Below the pieces are notes generated by a model. It was not told where the DNA came from. It was given only the letters and a program-made list of their open reading frames with translations, and did not search any database. DNA of 64,000 nucleotides, from positions 1 to 64,000 of the forward strand of contig NZ_FLOC01000016.1 of the NCBI RefSeq assembly GCF_900089755.1. Reading direction: 5' to 3'. Position 1 is the stretch's first letter. Each line of letters begins with the position of its first letter. Shown here piece by piece: positions 39,539-48,354 of the stretch. Both the position numbers and the translations under genes were made by a program. The stretch is from Marinomonas aquimarina. GTDB lineage: Bacteria > Pseudomonadota > Gammaproteobacteria > Pseudomonadales > Marinomonadaceae.

Positions 39539-39733
39539 ATGTCAGATAATTCTTCAAAACAAGAAGTAACAGTTGTTGATGTGAAAATGCCATTTCTATC
39601 GATGGTTGTTTTTCTGATTAAACTTGCGCTGGCGGCGATCCCAGCCATGATTATCCTGTCATTTATTTTTATGGCGCTTTCTATGGTTTTTGGCGGTATG
39701 TTCTACGGTATGGTGGGACATGGGCGCTATTAA
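39539..39733 (+). CDS. Small membrane protein, function unknown
   Basis: 64 residues from the ATG at 39539 with AAAAGGA upstream. A charged N-terminus (residues 1-16) leads to one long or two short hydrophobic segments (about 20-58), ending in a Gly-rich tail. The motif MPFLSMVVFLIKLALAAIPA resembles small proteins found in many marine gammaproteobacteria. No function is known to me. It has its own terminator and is not part of the eda operon. Confidence 0.7.
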   Translation: MSDNSSKQEVTVVDVKMPFLSMVVFLIKLALAAIPAMIILSFIFMALSMVFGGMFYGMVGHGRY

Positions 39734-39811
39734 TCTCATTAGAGGTTGCATCTGAAAGCTCATGCTATTCTGTTGGAGTTGCTAAATCAGCGTATTGGTA
39801 AAGCCAGAAAC

Positions 39812-39848
39812 AAAAAAGCCCTGTCACGAAACCGTGACAGGGCTTTTT
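39812..39848. terminator. Bidirectional terminator, small membrane protein / glutaredoxin
   Basis: AAAAAAGCCCTGTCACG and CGTGACAGGGCTTTTT form a strong hairpin with a 4-base loop, flanked by A and T runs, between convergent genes. Confidence 0.92.
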
Positions 39849-39865
39849 AATTATATTTTTTGCAG

Positions 39866-40237
39866 TTAAGCGAAGCGCTGCTCAAGGTAGCGCACGATCT
39901 CTTTGGATTCGAACATCCATTCTACTTGACCGTCTTTTTCGATGCGTAAACAAGGTGCTTTGACACGACCGGCGCCCGTTTCTAACTCCTGGCGGTAAGG
40001 CGAGCCTTGTGCCGCACTGCGTTTTTCAATCGGCAAGTTTAACTTGTAGATTGCACGGCGCGTTTTGGTGCAAAAAGGGCAGGCGGCAAAATGGTATAGG
40101 GTTAGGTCTTTTGCCTGTTCATTGACCGCTTGTTGTTGCTCTGGTGTGCGTTTCTTTTTGAAACCACGAGTCAGCAGGTCTGCCAACACAATGATGCCAC
40201 CAAGTAGGTTACGGATCAGTTTGATCAATAATTTCAT
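39866..40237 (-). CDS. Membrane-anchored glutaredoxin
   Basis: 123 residues. An N-terminal hydrophobic segment (about 5-24) with a following basic stretch RGFKKKR anchors it in the inner membrane, probably cytosol-facing by the positive-inside rule. A glutaredoxin fold follows (about 44-123), with active site CPFC at 53-56 and the VKAPCLRI cis-Pro region. It would reduce disulfides with glutathione. Conventional glutaredoxins lack the anchor, as is known for a small group in marine bacteria. It shares a terminator with the convergent gene. Confidence 0.85.
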   Translation of the reverse strand: MKLLIKLIRNLLGGIIVLADLLTRGFKKKRTPEQQQAVNEQAKDLTLYHFAACPFCTKTRRAIYKLNLPIEKRSAAQGSPYRQELETGAGRVKAPCLRIEKDGQVEWMFESKEIVRYLEQRFA

Positions 40238-40409
40238 GGGTTAGGTTCTCTCGTTCGATCAGATCGTTGTAATGGTGGCTATTCTAGCGATAAAGGGCGC
40301 TAAGCATAAGTGTCAGATGTGGAAAATTTGCACAAGCAGAACACGGATTCTGTTTCACAATGGGCTAAGATTAAGAGCAGTACAAGAACCTAGGTAGTAG
40401 GTGGTCGTT

Positions 40410-41273
40410 GTGTTTGAAAAGTTAGGCTTTAAAAAGCGTCCCCAACAACAGGACAACAGTAGCTTGCCGGTGTTGACGCCGGTCGACCTTGATGACGTTG
40501 CAGAAGAATACGCTGAGGCGTATGACGAGCAAGGCTTTTGGAGCAAGTGTAAACGCTATGCACGCTCGATTGGCCGGGTGGGCTTGGAAAAAGCCTTTAC
40601 GTTGTATTACGCCACTGAGCACAAAAACTGTACCTTGGCCCATAAAACGGCGATTTACGGTGCTCTCGGTTATTTGTTAACCCCGATTGATGCGATTCCT
40701 GATTTAACGCCTTTTTTGGGCTATACCGATGACATCAGTTTGATCGGTGCTGCCTTGATTGCGGTGGCCTCTTGTATTGATGAGAGTGTAAAACACAAAG
40801 CCAAACATCGAGTCAGCCGCTTACTCGGTGAGGGCGCATTGGAAGGCGTACGCGAGTGCAAAGTCGAAGATAGGAATGCAGTGTTAAGTGTTTGGTTGAC
40901 CGCTTCGATCAAAGCGCATGACTTTGTGCCACCAGACTTTTGGGCGGAGCAAGTGTCCGCCATGCGTGATGGCTATTTGCCATCGGCGCAGGTCTATGTG
41001 TATGAAAGAGAGGGCCAAGTGGTGGGCTTTTATGCCTTGCGACACAATACCTTAGCGGCTCTGTTTGTGGCACCAGACTACCAATCTCAGGGCATCGGAC
41101 GAGAGTTACTAGAGCATGCGAAAGCAGAGCAGGATAGTCTGACCCTAAGTGTCTTTAAAGCCAATGGCGCGGCCATCGGCTTTTATCTCCGCCAAGGCTT
41201 CAAAGTGGCCAGTGAGCAGGTTAACCCTGCCACCGAACAACCGGAGTTCGTGATGGTCTGGGTGGCTGGGTAA
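40410..41273 (+). CDS. Fusion protein: DUF1232 (YkvA) domain plus GNAT acetyltransferase
   Basis: 287 residues from the GTG at 40410 (AGTAGG upstream; another GTG three codons earlier is possible). Residues about 42-135 are a DUF1232/YkvA domain, with its signature YLLTPIDAIPDLTPFLGYTDD-like core at 88-108. Residues about 152-287 form a GNAT N-acetyltransferase, with motif A at VAPDYQSQGIGRELL and the C-terminal NGAAIGFYLRQGFKV. The two usually occur as separate proteins, and the frame is continuous through the linker RLLGEGALEGVREC. The substrates are unknown. It converges with the GGDEF/EAL gene. Confidence 0.85.
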   Translation: MFEKLGFKKRPQQQDNSSLPVLTPVDLDDVAEEYAEAYDEQGFWSKCKRYARSIGRVGLEKAFTLYYATEHKNCTLAHKTAIYGALGYLLTPIDAIPDLTPFLGYTDDISLIGAALIAVASCIDESVKHKAKHRVSRLLGEGALEGVRECKVEDRNAVLSVWLTASIKAHDFVPPDFWAEQVSAMRDGYLPSAQVYVYEREGQVVGFYALRHNTLAALFVAPDYQSQGIGRELLEHAKAEQDSLTLSVFKANGAAIGFYLRQGFKVASEQVNPATEQPEFVMVWVAG

Positions 41274-41290
41274 GCCGCGCTCTGGCTGGG

Positions 41291-43729
41291 CTACTCAGGC
41301 TGGTACTCTAAGCTTGCTGTGTGAGCTTCCTCGAGAGGGAAATGACTGGACTGTAACAGCTGTAGATTCAGGGCCTGTTTCTCCAACGGTTTGGAAAAAT
41401 GGTAACCCTGGTAGCGTGTGCAGCCAATGCTGGTGAGTACCTCTTTTTCAAACAGGGTTTCCACGCCCTCGGCAATCACCGACAGCTTCATATGTTTGGC
41501 CATGGAAATAATGGTATGGATGATCTCATAGCTGTTTGGATCGTCGCTGATATCTCGTACAAAAGACTGGTCGATCTTTAGCTGACTGAGTGGCAAGTAT
41601 TTTAAATAGCGCAGCGAAGAGTAGCCGGTGCCAAAATCATCGATGGAAAAGTGCACCCCATGCTGCCTTAAACGCTGCATCTTGGCGGCCACGGATTTGA
41701 TGTTCTCGACCAGCATGTTCTCAGTAATCTCTAAGTCGATATAGCTTGGGTCCACCTGGGTTTGCTCAAATACTTTGAGCACTTGATCGACAAAATCTTC
41801 GCGCGAAAACTGATAGGGACTGATGTTGATCGCCAGACATTTGAACGTCTCGGGTAAACCTGTGACTTGCTGCCAAGCACGCAGCTGTTGGCAGGCTTCG
41901 GTCAGTACCCATTCCCCCAGTGGCACAATCAGTCCGGTTTCTTCGGCGATCGGGATAAAACGATTAGGCGGGATCATGCCCAATTCTGGGCTGAACCAAC
42001 GCACCAAGGCTTCAAGGCCGATCAATTCACCTTTGCTGTTTACCTGGGGCTGATACACCAAGCGCAGCTCATTTCGCTCCAACGCATGGTGTAAGGCTTT
42101 TTCCATCTTCAAACGGTCGGTAGCATATTGCTGCATTTCATTGCGATAGAAGTGGAAGCCACTGCGACCATTCTCTTTAGCACGGTACATGGCGGTGTCG
42201 GCTTGTTGCAGAATGCGCATACCATCGGATTGATCCAACGGGAACAGGCTAATGCCAATACTGGCTGAGACATACAGCTCGACATCTTGAATGATAAACG
42301 CTTGGCTAAGGGTCTCAAGTAGGCGCTCCGCCAAGTGCGATACCTCGGTCTGTGCTTCTTCTAGGTGGTTGGATAGGTCTGGTAGCAGCAGCACGAATTC
42401 GTCACCGCCTAAGCGTGATGCACTGTCCCCTTGCGCCAGCAAGCTGGTGATGCGTTTGGAGACCTCCACTAGCAGCTGATCCCCCGCATGATGGCCCATG
42501 GAATCATTAATGGTTTTGAAGCGATCTAGGTCGATAAACAAGACGCCACCGATGTGGCCGTGTTCACGACATACTTCGATGGCGTTCTCGAGGCGGTCGT
42601 GCAATAGTCGGCGATTGGGCAGGTTGGTGAGTGCGTCGTAATAGGCCAGATACTTCACTTGCTCTTGGTCTTTGATACGCTGGGTGATGTCACGAACGGA
42701 GACCAAATAGCGTGGCATTTCGTCCAAATTGATGATGCTGGCGCATACTTCAACAGGGACACGGGTGCTGTCTTGACGGCGGTAATGGGTTTCAAAAGTA
42801 GACACTTCCCCGAGCGAGTTTTTCGCCCATTCAATCAGCTCGGCTCGATCAAAGGTGTCATCGATGGCTTTTAAATTCATCGACAATAAATCGCTTTCGC
42901 TGTAACCCAAGAGTTCGCGTGCGGCGTTATTACAGTCCAAGATTTGGCCATCCTGTGTGGTTAGCAGCATGCACTCCCGTGACTGATGAATCACGGCGCG
43001 AAAATAGGCTTCACGTTTTTCCAGCTCAACCTGAATGTTCTGGCGTTGATGCCAAAGTGCGGTAAAGGTTTGAGCCAGAACTCCGAGCTCATCATCGCGG
43101 GCAGATTCTGGAAAATACACGCCACCTTGAGTCGATTTGCTTTTCGCCAATAGGCTTAATCGCTCAATGAACTGTGAAATCGGGCGTGAGGTTTGAATAT
43201 AAATCAGGGTCAACATGGCGGCACCGACCACTAGGATGGCAAAGAGGGTGGTTGACACTAAGCGAATACTTCGATTGATAAAGGTCTCTGTGACCACCGC
43301 GTAATCGACTTCGACTTTCAGATGGCCAACGATACTGTTTTCGCGAATCAGGTCCAATTGATAATTTGGGGAAAGCTCTGTCGAGAGGTAGTTTGAAATC
43401 CAGCTGAAGCGCTTTTCGGTCAAAGGGCGCAGATAGAGTGCCATTTGGTTGCCTAGGTCATCGCTCAGATGCATACGATAGAAAATATTGCTGCGCGCCA
43501 AGCCTGCTAAGACTTTCCCTGCCAGATTGTTGTCCAGCGTATAGGCCGACTCGGTGGCGGCGTTTTGCACCATTTCTAGGGTGCCGATGACCCGTTCATG
43601 GATATTGTTCTTCTCTTCCTGCCAGTCTGAGTAGATATGGTACATGCTCACAGAAACCGCCATGATCAATAGCAGTAGCAGTGCCCATTTGGTTTGTTTG
43701 TACGATAAGCGTTTTCTCAGAGCCAACAT
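41291..43729 (-). CDS. Membrane PAS-GGDEF-EAL cyclic-di-GMP protein
   Basis: 812 residues. TM1 is at about 15-35, a periplasmic loop at about 36-158, TM2 at about 159-180, then HAMP (about 181-235), PAS (about 240-345), GGDEF (about 360-520) and EAL (about 535-790). Signatures are intact: GGDEF at 441-445, EAL at 573-575, LEITEN, DDFGTG at 697-702 and AEGVET. Both cyclase and phosphodiesterase activities are therefore possible; which dominates cannot be read. It lies 17 bases after a periplasmic binding protein gene, which may be its sensor partner. Confidence 0.92.
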   Translation of the reverse strand: MLALRKRLSYKQTKWALLLLLIMAVSVSMYHIYSDWQEEKNNIHERVIGTLEMVQNAATESAYTLDNNLAGKVLAGLARSNIFYRMHLSDDLGNQMALYLRPLTEKRFSWISNYLSTELSPNYQLDLIRENSIVGHLKVEVDYAVVTETFINRSIRLVSTTLFAILVVGAAMLTLIYIQTSRPISQFIERLSLLAKSKSTQGGVYFPESARDDELGVLAQTFTALWHQRQNIQVELEKREAYFRAVIHQSRECMLLTTQDGQILDCNNAARELLGYSESDLLSMNLKAIDDTFDRAELIEWAKNSLGEVSTFETHYRRQDSTRVPVEVCASIINLDEMPRYLVSVRDITQRIKDQEQVKYLAYYDALTNLPNRRLLHDRLENAIEVCREHGHIGGVLFIDLDRFKTINDSMGHHAGDQLLVEVSKRITSLLAQGDSASRLGGDEFVLLLPDLSNHLEEAQTEVSHLAERLLETLSQAFIIQDVELYVSASIGISLFPLDQSDGMRILQQADTAMYRAKENGRSGFHFYRNEMQQYATDRLKMEKALHHALERNELRLVYQPQVNSKGELIGLEALVRWFSPELGMIPPNRFIPIAEETGLIVPLGEWVLTEACQQLRAWQQVTGLPETFKCLAINISPYQFSREDFVDQVLKVFEQTQVDPSYIDLEITENMLVENIKSVAAKMQRLRQHGVHFSIDDFGTGYSSLRYLKYLPLSQLKIDQSFVRDISDDPNSYEIIHTIISMAKHMKLSVIAEGVETLFEKEVLTSIGCTRYQGYHFSKPLEKQALNLQLLQSSHFPLEEAHTASLEYQPE

Positions 43730-43746
43730 GTTTTCTCTTTCCTGAG

Positions 43747-44541
43747 TTATGGGGCAGCGGAGGGGGTAGTGATGCCATATTTTTGGTAAATAGCTTGAGC
43801 GCGTCCGGTTTCCTTAAGGCGCTCTAGACCCTGATTCAGCGAATGCAATAAACGCTCCGCATCAGGGTATTTTTTACTAAAGCAGACACCGTAGGTTTTG
43901 TAGTCGATGTGCTTGATATTGTAAAAACTGAACTGGTCACGCACCTCCATCTGGTCGAGCACATACAACAGACTCTCTTTATCCGTCATAAACACGTCTT
44001 GATTACGATGCAGTACCAATGCCACCCCCTGGCTTATGCCATTGACGACGGAGTAGCTAATGCCGTGATGGGTTAACACGGCTTCTTGAGCCCAGCCGGC
44101 GTTCACAATATTGTTATATTGCTGCAGGATATCTAATGAATGTTGTGACTGGGGGCCGAGAAAATCTTTCGCCGTGGCCAAGACCATGCTGGAGTAACTG
44201 ACTGGGTCTGAAAAATAACTAAAATTGGCCCGAGAAGTAATGGCGCGGCACGAGGCGGTGCCGAGAATCAGTCCCTGCTCCACATCGCGCATAATACGCT
44301 TCCAAGCCCCCATCTTGAAGCTGACATCTATCCCTTGGCTGGCATAGGCTTCACGGATGATTTCAATGTCGACACCATATATGCCATCAGCGTGTAGTTC
44401 TGTGTTATAGGGCGGGACAATATGGGAATCAATGGCATAAGGGGGGAAATGAATACCATAAAGTTCGATACTTTCTGCCTGCGCTTGAGCATTGACCATC
44501 AACATGAGAGCGACAATCTGTAAACGAATCCAATGCTTCAA
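43747..44541 (-). CDS. Periplasmic solute-binding protein (SBP_bac_3-like)
   Basis: 264 residues with a signal peptide (about 1-22, ending AQA). The mature protein has the family 3 binding-protein pattern, starting IELYGIHFPPYAI and with EIIREAYASQGIDVSFKMGAWKRIMRDVEQG, and ends in a helix GLERLKETGRAQAIYQKYG. No transporter genes are adjacent. Instead it is 17 bases upstream of the PAS-GGDEF-EAL gene, so it may feed a periplasmic signal to it. The ligand cannot be read; amino acids or related compounds are typical for the family. Confidence 0.82.
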   Translation of the reverse strand: MKHWIRLQIVALMLMVNAQAQAESIELYGIHFPPYAIDSHIVPPYNTELHADGIYGVDIEIIREAYASQGIDVSFKMGAWKRIMRDVEQGLILGTASCRAITSRANFSYFSDPVSYSSMVLATAKDFLGPQSQHSLDILQQYNNIVNAGWAQEAVLTHHGISYSVVNGISQGVALVLHRNQDVFMTDKESLLYVLDQMEVRDQFSFYNIKHIDYKTYGVCFSKKYPDAERLLHSLNQGLERLKETGRAQAIYQKYGITTPSAAP

Positions 44542-45022
44542 TGCTAACTCCTTGTCAGATGAACTGGTTGCTTTCTAGATGAGAGAGATCAACTTTTATA
44601 CTAATTTTTTGCATTATTTTGTAGTGAATATTCACATTCTGTCTCATATTGAACAACTTGGTCGCATAAAGACCCCTTTCAGTTCATTTCAACCTCCCCC
44701 TGCCTTGCTTTCAAGCGCCAACAACGGCCATAAATTGACTCAGAATTTGGTTATCGTGTTGGCCATTCTGATAGTCGAACCCATGTCTGGCTCAGCGGGT
44801 GTGATTGTTCCGCCGGTGGGCTATGTGCCTGAGTCAAAAGTGACCACACCGATCATCTTGAAGTATTCAACAGATACCAAGTTCAACCCCTATACCATGT
44901 CCAGCCAAAGTCAGTTAGCCATGATGTTAGAGCTGAGAGAGCATGTCTCGGTTGAGAATGTCGGATAGGCATGTTTTCATCGTTAACTCTTATTTAGCTT
45001 AATCAAAAGAGTGCGATGACTT
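44542..45022. other. Region upstream of the racemase, with one doubtful ORF
   Basis: 481 bases. It must hold the promoter of the binding-protein/cyclase pair on the minus strand and that of the racemase on the plus strand. The only sizeable ORF is 44579-44968, described separately. I see no terminator or operator. Confidence 0.4.
44579..44968 (+). CDS. Doubtful ORF, possibly a small exported protein
   Basis: 129 codons. The first 50 residues look random. From about residue 52 there is a hydrophobic stretch (LVIVLAILIVEPMSG) that could be a signal, followed by a polar tail; a TTG at about 44736 would fit such a start. No ribosome-binding site is clear. I do not recognise a family. It may be fortuitous. 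Confidence 0.3.
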   Translation: MREINFYTNFLHYFVVNIHILSHIEQLGRIKTPFSSFQPPPALLSSANNGHKLTQNLVIVLAILIVEPMSGSAGVIVPPVGYVPESKVTTPIILKYSTDTKFNPYTMSSQSQLAMMLELREHVSVENVG

Positions 45023-45715
45023 ATGAAGACAATCGGTATGCTTGGGGGAATGAGTTGGGAAAGTACACAAGGCTATTACCGAGCGGTCAATGAAGGAGTC
45101 AAGCAGACTTTGGGTGGTTTGCACTCGGCGAAAATTGTCTTAAACAGCGTCGATTTTGCCGAAATAGAAGCTTGTCAACGCAGTGCCGATTGGCCCCAAG
45201 CTGGTAAGCTTTTGTCGCAGGCGGCTCAGAGTGTTGAAGCGGCGGGTGCTGACTTTCTGCTGATTTGTACCAATACCATGCATAAAGTCGCAGACGATAT
45301 TGAGGCCGCGATCAATATTCCTTTGTTGCATGTTGCCGACGCCACCGGTGCGGCACTGCAACAAGCCGGCGTGACAAAAGTCGGCCTTTTAGGCACGGCG
45401 TTTACCATGGAGCAAGACTTCTATAAGGGGCGTTTGCGTGCGAAATATGACCTTGATGTGATGGTGCCAAATGACGCCGACCGTCAAATGGTGCATCAAG
45501 TAATTTTCCAAGAGCTTTGCTTAGGCGTCACCAGCGCTGCCTCGAAAGCCGAATATTTACGTGTTATTCAAAGCTTAAAAGCGCAGGGCGCACAGGCAGT
45601 GATTCTTGGCTGTACTGAAATTGGCATGCTGGTTTCACAAGCGGATACTGAGGTGCCTTTGTTCGATACCACGGCGATCCATGCGCAAGCGGCCGTGACT
45701 ATTGCATTAAAGTAA
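45023..45715 (+). CDS. Aspartate/glutamate racemase family protein
   Basis: 230 residues, the usual length for YgeA-type amino-acid racemases. The two catalytic cysteines are C82 in ICTNTMH and C197 in LGCTEIG. The N-terminus IGMLGGMSWEST is typical of this subgroup. It is cofactor-independent and cytosolic in the family. Substrate specificity (broad in YgeA) cannot be read here. AAAAGAG precedes the start. The next gene begins 97 bases on. Confidence 0.9.
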   Translation: MKTIGMLGGMSWESTQGYYRAVNEGVKQTLGGLHSAKIVLNSVDFAEIEACQRSADWPQAGKLLSQAAQSVEAAGADFLLICTNTMHKVADDIEAAINIPLLHVADATGAALQQAGVTKVGLLGTAFTMEQDFYKGRLRAKYDLDVMVPNDADRQMVHQVIFQELCLGVTSAASKAEYLRVIQSLKAQGAQAVILGCTEIGMLVSQADTEVPLFDTTAIHAQAAVTIALK

Positions 45716-45811
45716 ATATTGCATTAACTTTTGAGTGATTTGTGAACATATTTCATCCTCATTCGCGTGTTATTTTGACAGTATGTTAAACACTTATATG
45801 AGGGATTAACC

Positions 45812-46348
45812 GTGAAAGTATTAGCCTTTGCCGCAACAAACCATAAAGCATCGATCAACAAGCAGCTTGTTACCCATGCCGCGAACCTAGTTGCTGAAAA
45901 CAAAGGGGCGGACATTGAAATCCTAGACATGAACGATTACGAGCTGCCGCTATACAGCATCGAGCGTCAAACAGAGAATGGTATGCACCCACTAGCGCAG
46001 CAGTTCTTTGACAAAATCGGTGCCGCGGACGCAGTGATCATTTCCTTCGCTGAGCACAATGGTTCCTACGCGGCAGTCTACAAAAACCTATATGACTGGG
46101 TGTCTCGTATCGATATGAAAGCGTACCAGAACACACCAACGGTATTGCTAGCAACGTCTCCAGGTCCTGGTGGTGCGGGCAGTGTGCTAGCGAGCGCGGT
46201 CGGTTCCGCGGCGTTCTTCGGTATGGATCTAAAAGGCAGCTTGTCTGTGCCTTCTTTCAACGACAACTTCGACACTGAAAAAGGTGTACTCGTGAACGAA
46301 GAGCTGTCGGCGCAGCTGCAAGAAATTCTATCTGGTCTATCTGAATAA
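45812..46348 (+). CDS. NADPH-dependent FMN reductase
   Basis: 178 residues with a flavodoxin-like fold. The flavin phosphate loop is seen as AATNHKASINKQL near the N-terminus, followed by the LPLYSIERQTENG region, then EHNGSYAAVYKNLYDWVSR and SPGPGGAGSV, the conserved pieces of the chromate/azo-reductase-like family. It probably reduces quinones or flavins. It has its own promoter region (TTGACA at about 45776) and ends at a shared terminator. Confidence 0.87.
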   Translation: MKVLAFAATNHKASINKQLVTHAANLVAENKGADIEILDMNDYELPLYSIERQTENGMHPLAQQFFDKIGAADAVIISFAEHNGSYAAVYKNLYDWVSRIDMKAYQNTPTVLLATSPGPGGAGSVLASAVGSAAFFGMDLKGSLSVPSFNDNFDTEKGVLVNEELSAQLQEILSGLSE

Positions 46349-46371
46349 TTTTTCAGGCGACTCAGCAAATT

Positions 46372-46400
46372 AAAAAGCGGCTTAATCAGCCGCTTTTTTT
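46372..46400. terminator. Bidirectional terminator, FMN reductase / SLC13 transporter
   Basis: AAAAAGCGGCT and AGCCGCTTTTTTT form a hairpin with a 5-base loop and A and T runs, between convergent genes. Confidence 0.9.
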
Positions 46401-46414
46401 GTGCCTCGCCATGG

Positions 46415-48196
46415 CTAAGGCGTACTCAGACTTAGCGACCAGAAGCTTGCCAGTAAGGTAATGGTGGCGATTCCGATAAAGAGGTTCATTGGTAGGCCAA
46501 TGCGTAAAAAGTCGGAAAAACGGTAGTTGCCAGGCCCCATGACCATCAAGTTTGTTTGATAGCCCAAGGGGGTGGCAAAGCTCGCTGATACCGCCATCAT
46601 GATGGCAAAAATATAGGGCTCTGGATTTAAGTTCGCCTGCGTGGTGATGTCTAAAATCACCGGCAAGATCAGAATCGCTGCCGCATTATTGGTAATCATC
46701 TCTGTCATAATCGATACGCAGAGGTAGGTGAGAATCAGCAATAGCAAGGCATCGCCGGCACTGAAGTCGACAATGGCGTGGGCCAGATATTCACTGGCCC
46801 CTGTTTTCTGTAACGCACTGCCCAACGCGAACGAGGCGGCAATGGTTAAATAGATGCCCAGGTCGAGGCTCTTTTCCGCCTGTTTGATCGACAGGCATCG
46901 GCTGGCCAACATGCCCCCTGCTGCGAGCAAGGCGGCGTTCAGCATGGAAGTGAGGCCCAGGGCAGCTGCCGCCACTGCTGTGCCAAGAATCAGCCAAGCG
47001 AGTGAGGCTTTCGTATGGTTGGGGATGTCCTGCTCAATGTTGTTGACCAGCAAAAAGTCCTTATTGTATTGCTGGCGGCTGACAAAGGCTGGGCGCGCTT
47101 CGAGTAACAGGGTATCGCCTGCTTGCAGCTTGATGTTGCCAAGGTTGCTGGTCAGGCGCTCGCCGTTGCGTGCCACCGCCAGCACTACCGCACCGTAGCG
47201 GTTACGGAACTGGGCGTCGCGAATATCACTGCCGATGGCATCACAGTGGGTAGAGACCACGACTTCGACCAGCACACGCCCTGCATGGGGATCTTCTAGA
47301 GACGATTTCTCAAGCTGGGCGGGGGCTTCTAAACCATGAATACGCATCAGCTCGGTAATACTTTGCGATTCACCGGTAAACACCAGACGGTCACCGCCAT
47401 AGAGAATTTCATCGGACGACACGGCCGATAACACCGTATGGCCACGTTCGATCTCCACCAGATACACTTGTTTCAGGTCCCGAAGGCCCGCTTGCTTAAT
47501 ACTTTTGCCAACCAATGGACCCGCGGGGCTGACACACACCTCAAGGGTAAACTCGCGCAAGTTAGAGAACGGGTTTTGTTCTTGTCGATTGGGCAGCAGC
47601 GCAGGGGCAATAAAATACATGGCGACTAGGCCCAGTAAGGCTACTGGTAGGCCTACCAAGGTGATGTCGAACAAGCCAAAGCCTGCGGTCCCCGTCAAAC
47701 TCTGGTATTGGCCATTGACGACTAGGTTGGTACTGGTACCGATTAATGTCAGGGTACCCCCTAAGATGGCCGCATAGCTCAGGGGAATCAGGAGTTTGGA
47801 GGGGGGAATATCGGTTTTTTTCGACCATGAAATAAGCGCAGGGATCATGGTGGCGACCACAGGGGTATTGTTTAAAAAGGCGCTCAGTGGCACCACGGGT
47901 AAGAATACGCGCAGGAGGGCACTTTTCAGAGTTTGAGGCTGACCAAGCAGCTTATTGACCAGCAGCTCAATGCCACCTGAGTGCTGAATGCCAGCGGCGA
48001 CCACAAACATTGCCGAGACCGTAATCAGACCAGGGTTGGCAAAGCCAGCCAAGGCTTCGCTCGCGTCCAGAATGCCTAACACGCTTAGCAGTGCTAGGGC
48101 GCTCATCATGACCATATGTGGCTTGATACTTGTTTTAATAAGCGTCAACAGTACTGCTATGGTTAGCAGAGAGGTTAACCAGCCTTCCCAACCCAT
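46415..48196 (-). CDS. SLC13-type permease with two RCK_C (TrkA-C) domains
   Basis: 593 residues. It has about 11 membrane segments in two blocks (about 5-200 and 400-590) separated by two soluble RCK_C domains (about 210-290 and 305-380, the latter containing AVARNGERLTSNLGNIKLQAGDTLLLEA in part). The family pair SerAsnThr motifs are visible as IGTSTNLV and later TNNAAAILILP. Such proteins transport dicarboxylates, sulfate or similar anions with Na+, and the RCK_C domains probably sense a ligand. The substrate is not assigned. It has an 18-base palindrome 65 bases upstream. Confidence 0.88.
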   Translation of the reverse strand: MGWEGWLTSLLTIAVLLTLIKTSIKPHMVMMSALALLSVLGILDASEALAGFANPGLITVSAMFVVAAGIQHSGGIELLVNKLLGQPQTLKSALLRVFLPVVPLSAFLNNTPVVATMIPALISWSKKTDIPPSKLLIPLSYAAILGGTLTLIGTSTNLVVNGQYQSLTGTAGFGLFDITLVGLPVALLGLVAMYFIAPALLPNRQEQNPFSNLREFTLEVCVSPAGPLVGKSIKQAGLRDLKQVYLVEIERGHTVLSAVSSDEILYGGDRLVFTGESQSITELMRIHGLEAPAQLEKSSLEDPHAGRVLVEVVVSTHCDAIGSDIRDAQFRNRYGAVVLAVARNGERLTSNLGNIKLQAGDTLLLEARPAFVSRQQYNKDFLLVNNIEQDIPNHTKASLAWLILGTAVAAAALGLTSMLNAALLAAGGMLASRCLSIKQAEKSLDLGIYLTIAASFALGSALQKTGASEYLAHAIVDFSAGDALLLLILTYLCVSIMTEMITNNAAAILILPVILDITTQANLNPEPYIFAIMMAVSASFATPLGYQTNLMVMGPGNYRFSDFLRIGLPMNLFIGIATITLLASFWSLSLSTP

Positions 48197-48260
48197 TGTG
48201 CGTGTCCTTTAGTCCAAGAAGAAGGCATGGTAGCAAGCTTTTATTTATTCCTAAAAATAC

Positions 48261-48278
48261 TATTAAATCGATTTAATA
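48261..48278. promoter_or_regulatory. 18-base perfect palindrome, likely operator
   Basis: TATTAAATCGATTTAATA is perfectly self-complementary. It lies 65 bases upstream of the SLC13 gene start, in an AT-rich promoter-like stretch. I do not match it to a known regulator. Confidence 0.5.
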
Positions 48279-48318
48279 TATCTTTATGGAATTAAGAAGG
48301 CGAGGGCGTCGGGTGCAT

Positions 48319-48345
48319 GGAAAGCGCAGTCAGACTGCGCTTTCC
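48319..48345. terminator. Stem-loop after phoH
   Basis: GGAAAGCGCAGT (48319-48330) pairs with ACTGCGCTTTCC (48334-48345) with a 3-base loop. It lies 10 bases beyond the phoH stop on the minus strand. There is no long T run, so it may be a stability element or a weak terminator. Confidence 0.6.
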
Positions 48346-48354
48346 TCATGGAGG

